Notes: generated by a model not told the origin, from the sequence alone. 64,000 bases of DNA from Armatimonadota bacterium (GCA_025062195.1 JANXAS010000007.1:1-64000); one strand, 5' to 3'. Positions 26,714 through 36,700 are shown, counted from the first letter of the stretch. Numbers and translations: made by a program.

Positions 26714-26746
26714 AAGTGCGCAATTGATAAACGGCTGGTAGGAAAG

Positions 26747-26922
26747 GCTTATACCATTTCAAAAAATTAAAGCAACATGACTGACTTTTGAATCACGAAA
26801 TGGCAAAACTCTCAAAATGCAGCGTTGCCCTTGCGGGCGATGAAATTTAAACGACGGCTGTGGACATGCTGCAACGCTGCATGGGTCGGATTACATCTTG
26901 GTTTTTGAAAACGGTATTAAGC
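26747..26922. mobile_element. MITE-like element with imperfect terminal inverted repeats and an internal perfect 12-bp inverted repeat
   Basis: The left end GCTTATACCATTTCAAAAA matches the reverse complement of the right end TTTTTGAAAACGGTATTAAGC with one substitution and two one-base gaps. Inside, ATGCAGCGTTGC (26817-26828) and GCAACGCTGCAT (26871-26882) are perfect inverted repeats 42 nt apart. No coding capacity and no clear target-site duplication. It sits in the 302-bp gap between the convergent DUF4091 and DUF6785-type genes and could instead act as a bidirectional terminator. Confidence 0.45.
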
Positions 26923-27015
26923 TGTCTTCCTTGCGCAATCGGTCAACACCTGTAGGAAGGGCTTTATCCGTTAAGCCCCCGGTCGGTGTGCCGCCCACAC
27001 GAAATTTTGCTTTTG

Positions 27016-29001
27016 CTACCACCATGCGTCATACATTGGCTTTTGAATGATGATACCATAGACGCTCCATGCGCATGCTACTATGCCTTCGCCGAGTATT
27101 AATCCGATGAAAAATGGCGTTGCTGCCAGCGCCGAGTATGAACCAGCATACCTCAATAGCAACCACTTTACAGTTGAGCCTATGAGCAAGCAGAGCCAAT
27201 AAAAGTCAATCGCATAGCTTGTTCCAAGCAGATAGCCAAGTGGATGCAATCCCCACCATGGCATGCGATGATACAGGAAGTTCAACATGAGTGTAAACGT
27301 GAGCCCAAATGCCACAGCACACCTTGAGAACACATTTGGTTGTGAGGGTGTTCCAATCCATGAGGCGAGCCTGTTAAATGTGTCCATACCAACCCACACA
27401 ACTTCGCCAACGACCCTTGTCGCACCATGCGAATAAAATAGCACTGGATAAAGTCCAAAACAAAGCGCCATCGTCATGAGCCCCATGAAAACGATGAGCG
27501 CACATACGAACCAGATTGGCACCTTAATAATTTCGCCCATTCTTATCGCCTCAATTGCGACTGGCATTGGATGATTCCTGTTGAGCCGATTGAACCAGAA
27601 GAAAAGGGCAAGTGCTGTTAACTCCCTCGGGCGAAATGAGCGGCTGCCAAGCCATATGAGCATCAAGTCCTGCGGGTTGGCAAACAGCAGCGAATGAGAC
27701 GGCGGACCAGCTTCGGCACGCAACCTCGTCACAGCGGTGGAGATGAGGAAATGTAACACCCAAAAGGAAATGGCTATCGGGAGTGACAAGCCGGCTCGGA
27801 TTGAGATGAACAGGCAAACTAACAACGCTATCGCGAATGAGATGAGTGCAATCCTTGAAGATCTCTGAAAGCCGCACTTGTGCTGTGCTTGACTGGTTGG
27901 TGACCTTGAGGGAACAACAAGCCCGATGATTGTATCTCTCATGCGCCATAGCGCCAAAATGGCTATGGCAAGCGCAGCCCCGGAAGCCTGCTCATTCTCA
28001 TAGGGGAAGCGAGGCAGGCGCATTAATCCGAGTATCATCCCAAACAACCTTTGCAACTTGCGGAGCAAATAGAAAAGCCAAGCTGATGCACACACATCAA
28101 GCGGCATGAGGTAGCTGTAGCCGATGATGAATGGGTAAAGAGCCAACGGCGTTGAGCCCAGAGCAGTCCATGGTGGTTCGGTGACAAAGTGCATTAGGTC
28201 CCTGTCCCTTGCGCGCACCTTTATGAATGGCACACTCGGATAAAGGTGATGCAGGTGGTTAATCATGTCTACAAATGCTGCTGCAATAAAGCCCCACCAA
28301 AATAGGCTTGAGCGCCAACTGAGCCGTTCGGTCACTATCTCCATCGGGATACGAGTTATCGGGAACCCGAGTTTCTCCTGATGCGCCCAACGGCAGTAAA
28401 GGAGTAGTGCTGAAGAGGTGTATGCAACAAAGAGTGATGTCATCAGCCCAGTCCATGAAAGCGCTGGCATCAACCAATGGCTTTCATATCCGGAGCCATA
28501 AAACTTACCACCACCAGTATAAAAGTGCCATGCTACACGCTTATCAGTTATGGCGAGCCATTTTGGGATATGTTGGAAGAAGAGTTCCTGCCATCTGTTC
28601 GTCGGGTTCTCAAACCACGCTGCTGCCGGTATGACACCCATCAAACTCACGACTTGGTCATGACCGATGAGAACGCTTTGCACGGTCAAGCCGGTGTGAA
28701 TGAGCAATAGTTCACTATGGCTCAGCGCCAATCTTGGATGAAGCATTTTGATGAGCCTGTTTAATAATGCTAAGGAGATAAGCAGCACGAGGGCGTTCAT
28801 TGGTAGAGAGAGCGTCGTCATATGAAGCGCATGCCATAAGCCCTCCGTTACACCGATCCAATAGGCGTTAATTGGCAGAAGAAAAAACGCAATGGCAACA
28901 CCACGCACAATACGCAAGCCTGTAGGATGGCACTCCAAAGCAACTTCTATTAGCGATTCCTCAGTCACCCACTTCCTCTGACTGGGTGTAAATGGGCGCA
29001 T
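27016..29001 (-). CDS. DUF6785/DUF6784-like multi-pass membrane protein
   Basis: A 661-residue polytopic protein with about 13-15 hydrophobic segments. Long soluble loops carry conserved-looking motifs (VIPAAAWFENPTNRWQELFFQHIPKW, RLRAEAGPPSHS). It resembles the uncharacterised DUF6785 family found in hot-spring and planctomycete genomes. No transport or enzyme function can be assigned. Start chosen at ATG 29001 (MRPFTPSQ) behind GGGGGGTG; the track start at 29208 adds 69 residues lacking a ribosome site. Confidence 0.65.
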   Translation of the reverse strand: MRPFTPSQRKWVTEESLIEVALECHPTGLRIVRGVAIAFFLLPINAYWIGVTEGLWHALHMTTLSLPMNALVLLISLALLNRLIKMLHPRLALSHSELLLIHTGLTVQSVLIGHDQVVSLMGVIPAAAWFENPTNRWQELFFQHIPKWLAITDKRVAWHFYTGGGKFYGSGYESHWLMPALSWTGLMTSLFVAYTSSALLLYCRWAHQEKLGFPITRIPMEIVTERLSWRSSLFWWGFIAAAFVDMINHLHHLYPSVPFIKVRARDRDLMHFVTEPPWTALGSTPLALYPFIIGYSYLMPLDVCASAWLFYLLRKLQRLFGMILGLMRLPRFPYENEQASGAALAIAILALWRMRDTIIGLVVPSRSPTSQAQHKCGFQRSSRIALISFAIALLVCLFISIRAGLSLPIAISFWVLHFLISTAVTRLRAEAGPPSHSLLFANPQDLMLIWLGSRSFRPRELTALALFFWFNRLNRNHPMPVAIEAIRMGEIIKVPIWFVCALIVFMGLMTMALCFGLYPVLFYSHGATRVVGEVVWVGMDTFNRLASWIGTPSQPNVFSRCAVAFGLTFTLMLNFLYHRMPWWGLHPLGYLLGTSYAIDFYWLCLLIGSTVKWLLLRYAGSYSALAATPFFIGLILGEGIVACAWSVYGIIIQKPMYDAWW

Positions 29002-29235
29002 GGGCACCCCCCTACAATCTGAGCCACTCAAGTATGCTTGACCAGCAATTCGGACAAAGGCTTTGATGGCACAGCTGCTTAGGCGATGATGCTTTAAAGC
29101 TGCCTCGTGAGGGCTACAAGCATGCAGCTCATTCACAATGTGCGGGATGAAAAGGGACGGATTACATCTCCGAATTAAATCATGCGGCGTAGGCAAAGAT
29201 ACAGTCAAGGTGGCAGAGGTATTTTTACCTCGCTC

Positions 29236-30747
29236 TTAAAGCTGTTTTTGCTCCGTCGGTTGCTCGCTCTCCTGCTGCTTTTGTTCCTTCCGCTGCTCCT
29301 TTGCTGGCTCCTTCTCTTTCGTCTCTTCCTCCTCCCTTACGCTAAGCAATGCTTTTGCACCGGGAGCAACAATTATCTCGTCCTCCTTGCGCCCGCCATT
29401 TGCAAGTAATATCGTCACCTTCGTGCACTCAAAGATATGTCCTTCCTCAGTGTCATTCACAATGACCTTTCCCTCCGCCAACAACTTATCCTCACGATGC
29501 CAATAAGTGACCACATCTGCGCTTCCCGCATATTGTCCGTGTTTGAATCGTAAGTTGCCTGTGGCAACAGCTCGGCGCTCACGGTAAAAGTATTCAACCC
29601 TCTCGCACTCAATCACGGTTGGCTTGCGCCTTATTCGCTCACGCAGCGGCAACTTATCCTCGTTTTGCTCGCTTGTTTGTGTTTTAACCTCCTCTGTGCT
29701 CTTTGAAGGCGTGCTGCACTGTGTGTCCTCTTTCACCCTTGATTCAAGGTGCACTTTGCCTTGAAGGAGCACCCTGCGTTCCTGCCTGAACAACTCTGCC
29801 CTCGGCGCTATGAGCACTATATCAGGATCCTCATAGCGGACTAATCCATCGGCAACAAGATATTCCTTCTCCTCATCGTAGGTGAAGCGCTTCACTTGTA
29901 TGACATAGTCCTCGCCCTCCTCACGCACTGTCACATCAGCGCCAAATATCTTTCTCCCAACTCGCTTCAGCGGTTGCGTGGGGGACTCAAACAACATCTT
30001 GCGCTCCTTCTTTTCCCTGTCCTTGGAATCCTTAACAGCGGTTTTAGTCGGCTGGTTTTTCCCAATCCCGATCAAATGCGTTAGCGCCTCAACATCCATA
30101 GGCTTTAACTCAAATCTCTCAAACGGTTGCACAATGTGCACAGCAAGCCTAACTGGAGGGTGCGCCACATACTCGCCGCTCTTCATGTTCACATCAAGTT
30201 GACGGCAATAAAATTGCGCATCATTTGTGTTCGCATATACGCCGTCACACAGGTGCAGATGATGTTGCATCGGCATGTAGAGCACACGCATTGTGACGAA
30301 ACGCAGCCTTTCAGAATCACCGACAACACGGCACGGTATTTCAAGGATACGCTCACGGTCTCGCCAGACAACACGCTCCATCCTCATCTGCAAACCCATT
30401 TCCGTCCGCACAGTCACATTACCACGCACCTCAATGTCATTTGTGACCATGTTCCATGTCGCGTGCTCCGCAGTGACACGCAGCAGCGGCTTTCCAGAAG
30501 TATAGTAAATAGCTTCCTTTAGCCCATCCACCTCTGTCATCGTCCTTTGCCTGTTGACCTTTATGACACTGGCACTCAGCTCCCAAATTGTCTCGCCATC
30601 GCTTCGTATCTTCAAACCCCGTATGCGCTCAAACTTGACTGCAATATCAGGGCGCGGTTTGTTACGCAGTTGCGTTTGTTCAAGCTTTGCGTTGCGTGGA
30701 TACAATCGCCACACGCAGAATAAGAGGGCAATAGTAAGGGGGAGCAC
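29236..30747 (-). CDS. LptC/LptA-like (OstA-type) LPS-transport protein, 5' end probably frameshifted
   Basis: About 503 residues: an N-terminal membrane anchor, an LptC-like domain (~40-200; IKVNRQRTMTEVDGLKEAIYY, EVRGNVTVRTEMG) and two LptA/OstA-like stretches after ~270 (VADGLVRYEDPDIVLIAPRAELF, ATGNLRFKHGQYAGSADVVTYW), ending in a low-complexity Glu/Lys/Gln tail. The family bridges inner and outer membranes for LPS export. GTG 30747 has no ribosome site. Upstream, GAGGTGAG precedes a GTG at 30788 that would give MRNFFSKFIALCC in front of the anchor if the T7 run at 30774-30780 had one more T, pointing to a homopolymer indel or slippage. Confidence 0.75.
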   Translation of the reverse strand: MLPLTIALLFCVWRLYPRNAKLEQTQLRNKPRPDIAVKFERIRGLKIRSDGETIWELSASVIKVNRQRTMTEVDGLKEAIYYTSGKPLLRVTAEHATWNMVTNDIEVRGNVTVRTEMGLQMRMERVVWRDRERILEIPCRVVGDSERLRFVTMRVLYMPMQHHLHLCDGVYANTNDAQFYCRQLDVNMKSGEYVAHPPVRLAVHIVQPFERFELKPMDVEALTHLIGIGKNQPTKTAVKDSKDREKKERKMLFESPTQPLKRVGRKIFGADVTVREEGEDYVIQVKRFTYDEEKEYLVADGLVRYEDPDIVLIAPRAELFRQERRVLLQGKVHLESRVKEDTQCSTPSKSTEEVKTQTSEQNEDKLPLRERIRRKPTVIECERVEYFYRERRAVATGNLRFKHGQYAGSADVVTYWHREDKLLAEGKVIVNDTEEGHIFECTKVTILLANGGRKEDEIIVAPGAKALLSVREEEETKEKEPAKEQRKEQKQQESEQPTEQKQL

Positions 30748-30803
30748 TATACAACATAGCGCGATGAACTTTGAAAAAAATTTCGCACAAGCCTCACCTC
30801 AAA

Positions 30804-31244
30804 CTACTCTGGGAATATCGGCGGTGGCGGCGGAGTTAATGTCCCAGTTAAGAGCGTTACTGTGATAAGGGGATTGTAACCATCAACTGGTTTGCCATAG
30901 TAAACGAATGCCTCATTATAACCGGCTGCTGAGACTTTCACAGTTACATCAACACCCACAGGTAAGGTGAGCTCAAATTCGCCCCTGTCATTGCTCACAA
31001 CTGCAGCGAGAAGTTTATCCCCGAGATCATAGGCTTCAATCCTTGCGCCCGAGATTGGCTTGCCCAAATGGTCGCGCACAACCCCGGTTACTTTTGCGGT
31101 TTTTTGTCCGCCAATTATGCCCGGCGGAGTGCCACCATTGCCACCGTCGCACCCTGATAGCGCAAATAGAGGCACGAATAAAAAGCACAACGCAAAGAAG
31201 GGAACAAGCACACTCGCATACATTGATGATTTTTTACCTCTCAT
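30804..31244 (-). CDS. Lipoprotein with one carboxypeptidase-regulatory-like domain
   Basis: A 146-residue protein with signal peptide and lipobox (LFALSGC), followed by one beta-sandwich (KVTGVVRDHLGKPISGARIEAYD ... DRGEFELTLPVG) and a Pro-rich end (TPPPPPIFPE). Start ATG 31244 after GGAGGCGTCAGCG. It lies 57 bp after the next lipoprotein and 15 bp before the proposed LptA-like start. Function unknown; such domains usually mediate extracellular protein or sugar contacts. Confidence 0.82.
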   Translation of the reverse strand: MRGKKSSMYASVLVPFFALCFLFVPLFALSGCDGGNGGTPPGIIGGQKTAKVTGVVRDHLGKPISGARIEAYDLGDKLLAAVVSNDRGEFELTLPVGVDVTVKVSAAGYNEAFVYYGKPVDGYNPLITVTLLTGTLTPPPPPIFPE

Positions 31245-31301
31245 CGCTGACGCCTCCATGAACATGAGTGCTACGCATCACCGATACGCCATCTTGCACT
31301 C

Positions 31302-32450
31302 TCACAACGGCTCCAATTCAAAATTTACATCGCTGAGTATTGCACCATATAGCAGTGTAATGCGTCTCTCTTGTGGCTTATAGCCGCTCAATTGAGCACG
31401 GACGATATATTCTCCAGCTGGCACAAAGAAGCTGTATCGTCCATTTGAGTTGGTAAAAGTCCTTGCGACAATGGAGCTGGACTTTGCATCAATCAATTCA
31501 ACAGCTGCTCCCTTAGCCAACTGCCCATCTGCAATCCTGACTAAGCCACCGATGTTATAAGGCAGGCTTGGCAGCGTCCCTTTAGGCGCAAGGTAAAATG
31601 TCAGCTCACCGCCGCGTATCACTATCTTCGCCTCATACGGCTCATAATCGGGATGTGATATCCTGACTTGTTGCTCCCCCGATGGCACACCGGATAATTC
31701 AAACCTGCCTTGCGCAATGGTCACAGTTGCACCCTCAATTGGCGATTGGTCTTCAGCATTCAGCACAATTCCAATGACCGAAATTGGGTAACCCAAACGA
31801 AGCAACTTGATCTCACCGATGTCTCTCTGCTCATCAACCAATACAACAACCTCAACATATCCCACGAGGAAATTCGGATGCCTGACCTCCGCTTTGGCTG
31901 AACCTGCAGGAATGCCACTGAGCAGAAATTCGCCATTGATGTCTGTCCATCCATAAGTGGACAACCCGCCTGATATAACAGTTATCATGGCATTGACAAT
32001 GCCCTTCCCAGTTTCACCATCAATAACTTTCCCACCAATCGTCGCCGATCCGTGACGCCTTGAAAGCTCAATATCCTCAAACTGATATGTTGTCCCCATT
32101 GGCTGTGGCGGACGCCATGTCATTGCGTAAGTTTGATAGCCATGTTTTGAAACGGTCACAGGTATCTCCTTCACACCGGTCGGGATAACAACAGTTAGCT
32201 CAAACCACCCTGCACCGCCTTCGTTACGATTAACCGTCTCCATCCTATACCCGTTGATGATTACAACGGCATCATTAACTCCCTCATTGGTATCCGCATC
32301 CACCACCCGCCCTAAAACAAGGACGCCCACCTGCTCGCCACCCGGTGAAATTCCCCCACCGCATCCAACCAGCGCAACCGCAATGATTACGCCAATTATA
32401 GCGATTGCTGCATTGTAAGACACGGAGCGCAACAGATTCTCACCTCGCAT
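31302..32450 (-). CDS. Lipoprotein with several carboxypeptidase-regulatory-like domains
   Basis: A 382-residue protein with signal peptide and lipobox (AVALVGC), then about four tandem beta-sandwich domains of the CarboxypepD_reg type (VVDADTNEGVNDAVVIING, VIDGETGKGIVNAMITVIS, VLNAEDQSPIEGATVTIAQ, GGLVRIADGQLAKGAAVELI). Each ends in a G-x-Y/F-x-F-type strand. Anchored in a membrane and exposed. Start ATG 32450. Part of the envelope gene run downstream of gyrA. Confidence 0.85.
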   Translation of the reverse strand: MRGENLLRSVSYNAAIAIIGVIIAVALVGCGGGISPGGEQVGVLVLGRVVDADTNEGVNDAVVIINGYRMETVNRNEGGAGWFELTVVIPTGVKEIPVTVSKHGYQTYAMTWRPPQPMGTTYQFEDIELSRRHGSATIGGKVIDGETGKGIVNAMITVISGGLSTYGWTDINGEFLLSGIPAGSAKAEVRHPNFLVGYVEVVVLVDEQRDIGEIKLLRLGYPISVIGIVLNAEDQSPIEGATVTIAQGRFELSGVPSGEQQVRISHPDYEPYEAKIVIRGGELTFYLAPKGTLPSLPYNIGGLVRIADGQLAKGAAVELIDAKSSSIVARTFTNSNGRYSFFVPAGEYIVRAQLSGYKPQERRITLLYGAILSDVNFELEPL

Positions 32451-32475
32451 GCTGCATTTGCAGCCTCAACATGAA

Positions 32476-34758
32476 TTACCTTTTGCCAACACTTGCTCCA
32501 ATTGGCGGTATGATGAGCCAGACACCGATTGGCTTAAGCGAGCGCACCCAAAAGCCGCCCCACGGCTCAATAACATCGGCGGCTTGATATCCGTTCTCCT
32601 GCGTCCAAACCCAAATCGTCGGATCAATCAAGCCAGCCTGCGAAGCCGACTGCAAGTCCATCAGTTGCCCATCGCCATACTGGACTCTGAAACCGCTTAC
32701 CCTGATCGGGAATGTGAACGGGTTGGCAAGTTGATTGAAGCCGCCAAGGAGAGGTATTTCAAATGGTTCATCAGTCGGCGTCGGCGCGCCTTGCACACTT
32801 ATAGTCGTATCCTCATTCAGCTTCAACCAGTATCCGATACCGGGATGCATCGGCGTTGAGATGCTCGGGTAGATTTCATACTTACTCAGCCCGATCAAAC
32901 TCGGTTGCCAATGCGCAAGCAGCAACTTCTCCCTCGGTATGCCGAGAATCTCCGCCTCGTCCGATTTTAGCGGCAGGACAGGGATGCCCATCAAATGCCA
33001 ACCACTCTTAAATGTCTTTGTGAGAGTCACTGCAGAGCCGGGTGCATTAAGCAAGAGCACATAAAAGCCAAAGCAGACATTTCTGAACTCCGTTGCTTTC
33101 GTCCCGCCAGTCGTCGTATGTTCAATTGTCAACCTGCGCAATCCATCCAAATTGATGCCCTTCGTTACAGCGAAGACGCCCCTTTTAACACCGGCGTTAG
33201 CCTGCATACCGTTGCTGCTGACACTGACCGAGCCCTCATCAGCGCCAATTAGCGCTCCAAAGAGAGGATTTTCCTTGTTCTCAGGACCACGCACACCATA
33301 CGGGAAGTAAACTGTCTTTCGTATGCCATCAAGCGATATGTCCACCCTTATTCTGTTCGGACCACCGATGTTAAAGAACTGTGGCGCAATAAAGCCCTCA
33401 CCGAATGTGACCTCAACTTCGTTTCCTTCCTCAGCATACAGGTCATCGCTCATATCATTGCTGTATATGAGCTTTGCCATAGCATTTTGCGGGACCTCAT
33501 CGCCAGTTGGCGTTGTGCGGTAGTAATTAATGCCGATGATGATGCCAATCTCAAGTGGCACATTGAATACATAGAGTTTAAAGCCAGCCCTTACACTTGT
33601 GTCCAAAACATGTTGGCGGCGATACCAGTCATAAAAATCAAGCCCCTCAACTCGTTGAACTATCTGACTGACTATTCGCTTAAGCGCCGGCACATCACCC
33701 GACAGTGGCACGCTCGCATTCGCATCATAGAAGCTGTAATAGGATTCATTGAAGCGCCTAAAGAGGTTAGGTGCTTCGGCAGCCACTTTAAGCCATGCTG
33801 CAGCGCTCATCCCATAGCGCCATATCGCCATCGGTTGGTAGCCAGATGGCGGCATGAAAACCGAATTGCCCAATGGCGGTTGATTGAGCAGATCATACAG
33901 CGGCATCAAAAATAGAGGGTCACCATCATACGGGTCGCTCGGGTCAAACCCGGGTATGAGTCTTCTTGTGGCGATAATTGCTGCAGCCCTTGCCATCCCT
34001 TCTTCCCACGATGGATATGAGAGCACAAGTTCGCCCCTGAACGCATGAAATATGAGGTGAGTGAGGTTAAAGTAGTCAAACTTGCGTCCCTCAAACTCGC
34101 CTATGCGTATTTCATCCGTTGATGGTGAGTATATGCCGCCGTCAAGCGCATCAAGTGTTGTATCCAAAACTATTCTGACCTTGCGGATTGAGCCCGGCGG
34201 GGATGTCACCGGTTGACCATAGACATCAATCATAGTCGGCATAGCGTTATTAAGCCAATTGCGAAGCGCCTCTGCCACCTCTTTTCGGAAGCCGACAAAT
34301 TCAAACTCAAGCTTGCCAGCACCATAAACCCTTGAGCGAAACATCGTTGATGTTGTAAGCCGCTGAGCAAGCATATCTGAGCGAAGTATGCGTTTCCTTC
34401 TCGGCTCAACTGCAACGGCGAGCATGTCAACACCCAACCGATCTGTTTTCCAAAAGCCAACCTGACGAAGGAAGTTGACAAGTCTTGGGCGAGTCCTCCT
34501 CAGGCGCCATTCGGCATCCCTTATTGCCCATTGAGTGCGCCATTGAAGTTGGCTTGCAGCGCGCACACCAGCCGCATCAACTGATATGGCACCGGCTATG
34601 CCCCGTATGCGCGTCTCAAACGGTGTCCCATCAACAACTTCGTAGCTTGCTTGACCGTGTAAGCTGCCGACAAAAAGCATTGACACGAAAATTGAGACGC
34701 ATATTTCCTTATGCCAATTCACACCTCTACCAACGCCTTGGCAGCTTGAATAGCCCAT
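32476..34758 (-). CDS. Large secreted protein with a degenerate gluzincin-like motif, function unknown
   Basis: A 760-residue protein with a signal peptide (cleavage near LHGQA). Around residue 230 it reads NLTHLIFHAFRGELVL, then PSWEEGMARAAAI about 15 residues later. This has the spacing of HExxH...E peptidases, but the first Glu is Leu (HLIFH), so catalysis is doubtful. The C-terminal ~200 residues look like beta domains with repeated themes (GWHLMGIPVLP, GIGYWLKL, GGFWVRSL) typical of secreted proteins. Start ATG 34758 behind GGCGGTGAG. It lies 16 bp after the PEGA lipoprotein gene. Confidence 0.75.
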   Translation of the reverse strand: MGYSSCQGVGRGVNWHKEICVSIFVSMLFVGSLHGQASYEVVDGTPFETRIRGIAGAISVDAAGVRAASQLQWRTQWAIRDAEWRLRRTRPRLVNFLRQVGFWKTDRLGVDMLAVAVEPRRKRILRSDMLAQRLTTSTMFRSRVYGAGKLEFEFVGFRKEVAEALRNWLNNAMPTMIDVYGQPVTSPPGSIRKVRIVLDTTLDALDGGIYSPSTDEIRIGEFEGRKFDYFNLTHLIFHAFRGELVLSYPSWEEGMARAAAIIATRRLIPGFDPSDPYDGDPLFLMPLYDLLNQPPLGNSVFMPPSGYQPMAIWRYGMSAAAWLKVAAEAPNLFRRFNESYYSFYDANASVPLSGDVPALKRIVSQIVQRVEGLDFYDWYRRQHVLDTSVRAGFKLYVFNVPLEIGIIIGINYYRTTPTGDEVPQNAMAKLIYSNDMSDDLYAEEGNEVEVTFGEGFIAPQFFNIGGPNRIRVDISLDGIRKTVYFPYGVRGPENKENPLFGALIGADEGSVSVSSNGMQANAGVKRGVFAVTKGINLDGLRRLTIEHTTTGGTKATEFRNVCFGFYVLLLNAPGSAVTLTKTFKSGWHLMGIPVLPLKSDEAEILGIPREKLLLAHWQPSLIGLSKYEIYPSISTPMHPGIGYWLKLNEDTTISVQGAPTPTDEPFEIPLLGGFNQLANPFTFPIRVSGFRVQYGDGQLMDLQSASQAGLIDPTIWVWTQENGYQAADVIEPWGGFWVRSLKPIGVWLIIPPIGASVGKR

Positions 34759-34774
34759 CCTATGCTCACCGCCA

Positions 34775-36700
34775 TCATCTAACAGAAAATCGCCTCAGCT
34801 CGCTATAGCTGAATGCAGTAGCATCCTTTGGATCTTCAGAGTTTGAAGCGATAGCCATCCAGTAATATGTTTTGCCGTGCAGCAGCGGTTGACCATCGTA
34901 AGTGATGCTTGTCCCTTTAAGTGGTGCTGTCGTTTCCCATTGCGGGTCAACCGCACCGGTTGGGAAGTCGGCAAACAACTGCACCCAATATGCAACAGCA
35001 CCGTCCACTGGCTGCCATTCAAAAGTCAGCTGCTCGCCCTCGCTGACTGAAACCAAGGCATCATTCTGCGGGGATGATAAACGAAGCTCACCCAACGGCA
35101 CAAGCTCCTTCTCGTTACTAAAGCTGCTTTCTCTGCCGAGAACCGAAAGCAATGTGTATGCATACCTTACGGGCTTAAGCGGCGTGTGCTCATCAGAGAT
35201 ATCAACAAACAGCGGCAATGATGTTCCCTCTATTGTCGCGACGCGCTTGAAGCCACCAACATGAGCATAGCTACGATAAATGGCATAGCCTGCTATATCC
35301 TCTCTACTGGTCGGCATCCACCACAAACCTGCCTCAATGAAGTAGCCCTTTGGTGGCAGACGCTTGCTGTAAGATAGCCTATGTGCTGCCTCAAGCACTT
35401 TGATCAAGTCAAGCCTTAGGTGGCGGCGAAGAAATGACTTGAAAGCGCATAAGCTGGCGTTGTTGATAACTCTGCTCACACTCGCAGGGTATGTGAACAT
35501 CGTCCCGTTTAATTCCGTCGGGTTTGGCAACGGAGAAAGCTCCGATGAAATTTCTGTAAGGGTGAAGTTCAACTCTACGCCTTTACCGCTCTCAACTTGG
35601 ACATTGCGGCGAGCTTGCAAATAGCCGCTTGCCACAACCTCAACAATTATTGAGCCAGCAGGTATGCCGCTTATTCGGTAGCGCCCAAGTTCATCAGTCA
35701 CACACGATGCAGCTGAAAGCATACCGATGAGCGCATACACATAAGCGCTTTTGACCGGCTGCCCATTTCTATTCTTAACAACACCGTAAACGCTGCCAGT
35801 GACACCCTCCGTGAAGACCGTAACATCAGCGTTGAATGTTCTTCTTCCACCTACAACAGTGACATTGTCTCGTTCGCCGAGCAATGTCACGCCAGCAACC
35901 TTAGCTATTGCGCGCAGCTTATATTTTCCCGGACGACAGTTTCGGAAGACGAATGTGCCGAAGAGGGTCGTCCTTGTGCTCGCCACAACTTGCTCGCCTT
36001 GGATGAGCTGAACCTCGGCATCAAGCAGCGTATCACCATTTGTGTTATAGACAACGCCTGCTATTGAACCATTGCCCGGCTCGTCAAAAGCTACATGTAG
36101 TTCATGAATGCCACCCGGCTTGATGTCAACGAAGTCATACATCTCACCGATGCCGCTCAACTCAAGTTTGATCGCATGTCTTGTCGGGGAGAGACCCCTC
36201 AGTTCAGCCGGTGTAACCATACCAGTTGCCTTACCATCAATGAATACCATTGCCCCTTCCGGCTCAGAGGTGACGCGCAACACGCCATTGGCGCCCGCCT
36301 GCTCGACGCTCACAAGCTTCGCATCAACCCTTACAGTTGAGTTGCGCATCGCCATCACAAACATGCTCCACTCATGATAGCCATCAAGTCTGAGCGTTAT
36401 CATGTGAACGCTTTCGTCAACAGCGGGTTGAGGCAATATTATCCTCGTCGGTGTGCTCCCGGAGGAGGCAGCATAGGCGCCAGTGTCAACTCCGTCAAGA
36501 AAGATCTTCGCTCCGCCAGGCGTTGAGGTAACCAATACTGCTGGGTTTGTCACCTGCGTTTGATTTGAAGTGCCGGGAGGACTTGGCAGCTTACCACCGG
36601 TGCACCCAACGAGCAGCGAAACAACCGAGGCAGCTAATATGACACTCGCTTTAGAAGGTGCCGCGAAGTTGGAAGCTAACGACGGTAGCCTTATAATCAC
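34775..36700 (-). CDS. PEGA- and carboxypeptidase-regulatory-domain lipoprotein with C-terminal Fn3-like domains
   Basis: About 641 residues. The only plausible start before the lipobox (SLLVGC) is GTG 36700; the track start lies deep inside the upstream gene. It has two PEGA-type domains (LVTSTPGGAKIFLDGVDTG, RVTSEPEGAMVFIDGKATG), two carboxypeptidase-regulatory-like domains (GSIAGVVYNTNGDTLLDAEV, GSVYGVVKNRNGQPVKSAYV), then Fn3-like modules (AGYAIYRSYAHVGGFKRVATI, FEWQPVDGAVAYWVQLF). The start overlaps the barrel gene by 50 bp, so translation is probably coupled. Expected at the cell envelope. Confidence 0.82.
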   Translation of the reverse strand: MIIRLPSLASNFAAPSKASVILAASVVSLLVGCTGGKLPSPPGTSNQTQVTNPAVLVTSTPGGAKIFLDGVDTGAYAASSGSTPTRIILPQPAVDESVHMITLRLDGYHEWSMFVMAMRNSTVRVDAKLVSVEQAGANGVLRVTSEPEGAMVFIDGKATGMVTPAELRGLSPTRHAIKLELSGIGEMYDFVDIKPGGIHELHVAFDEPGNGSIAGVVYNTNGDTLLDAEVQLIQGEQVVASTRTTLFGTFVFRNCRPGKYKLRAIAKVAGVTLLGERDNVTVVGGRRTFNADVTVFTEGVTGSVYGVVKNRNGQPVKSAYVYALIGMLSAASCVTDELGRYRISGIPAGSIIVEVVASGYLQARRNVQVESGKGVELNFTLTEISSELSPLPNPTELNGTMFTYPASVSRVINNASLCAFKSFLRRHLRLDLIKVLEAAHRLSYSKRLPPKGYFIEAGLWWMPTSREDIAGYAIYRSYAHVGGFKRVATIEGTSLPLFVDISDEHTPLKPVRYAYTLLSVLGRESSFSNEKELVPLGELRLSSPQNDALVSVSEGEQLTFEWQPVDGAVAYWVQLFADFPTGAVDPQWETTAPLKGTSITYDGQPLLHGKTYYWMAIASNSEDPKDATAFSYSELRRFSVR

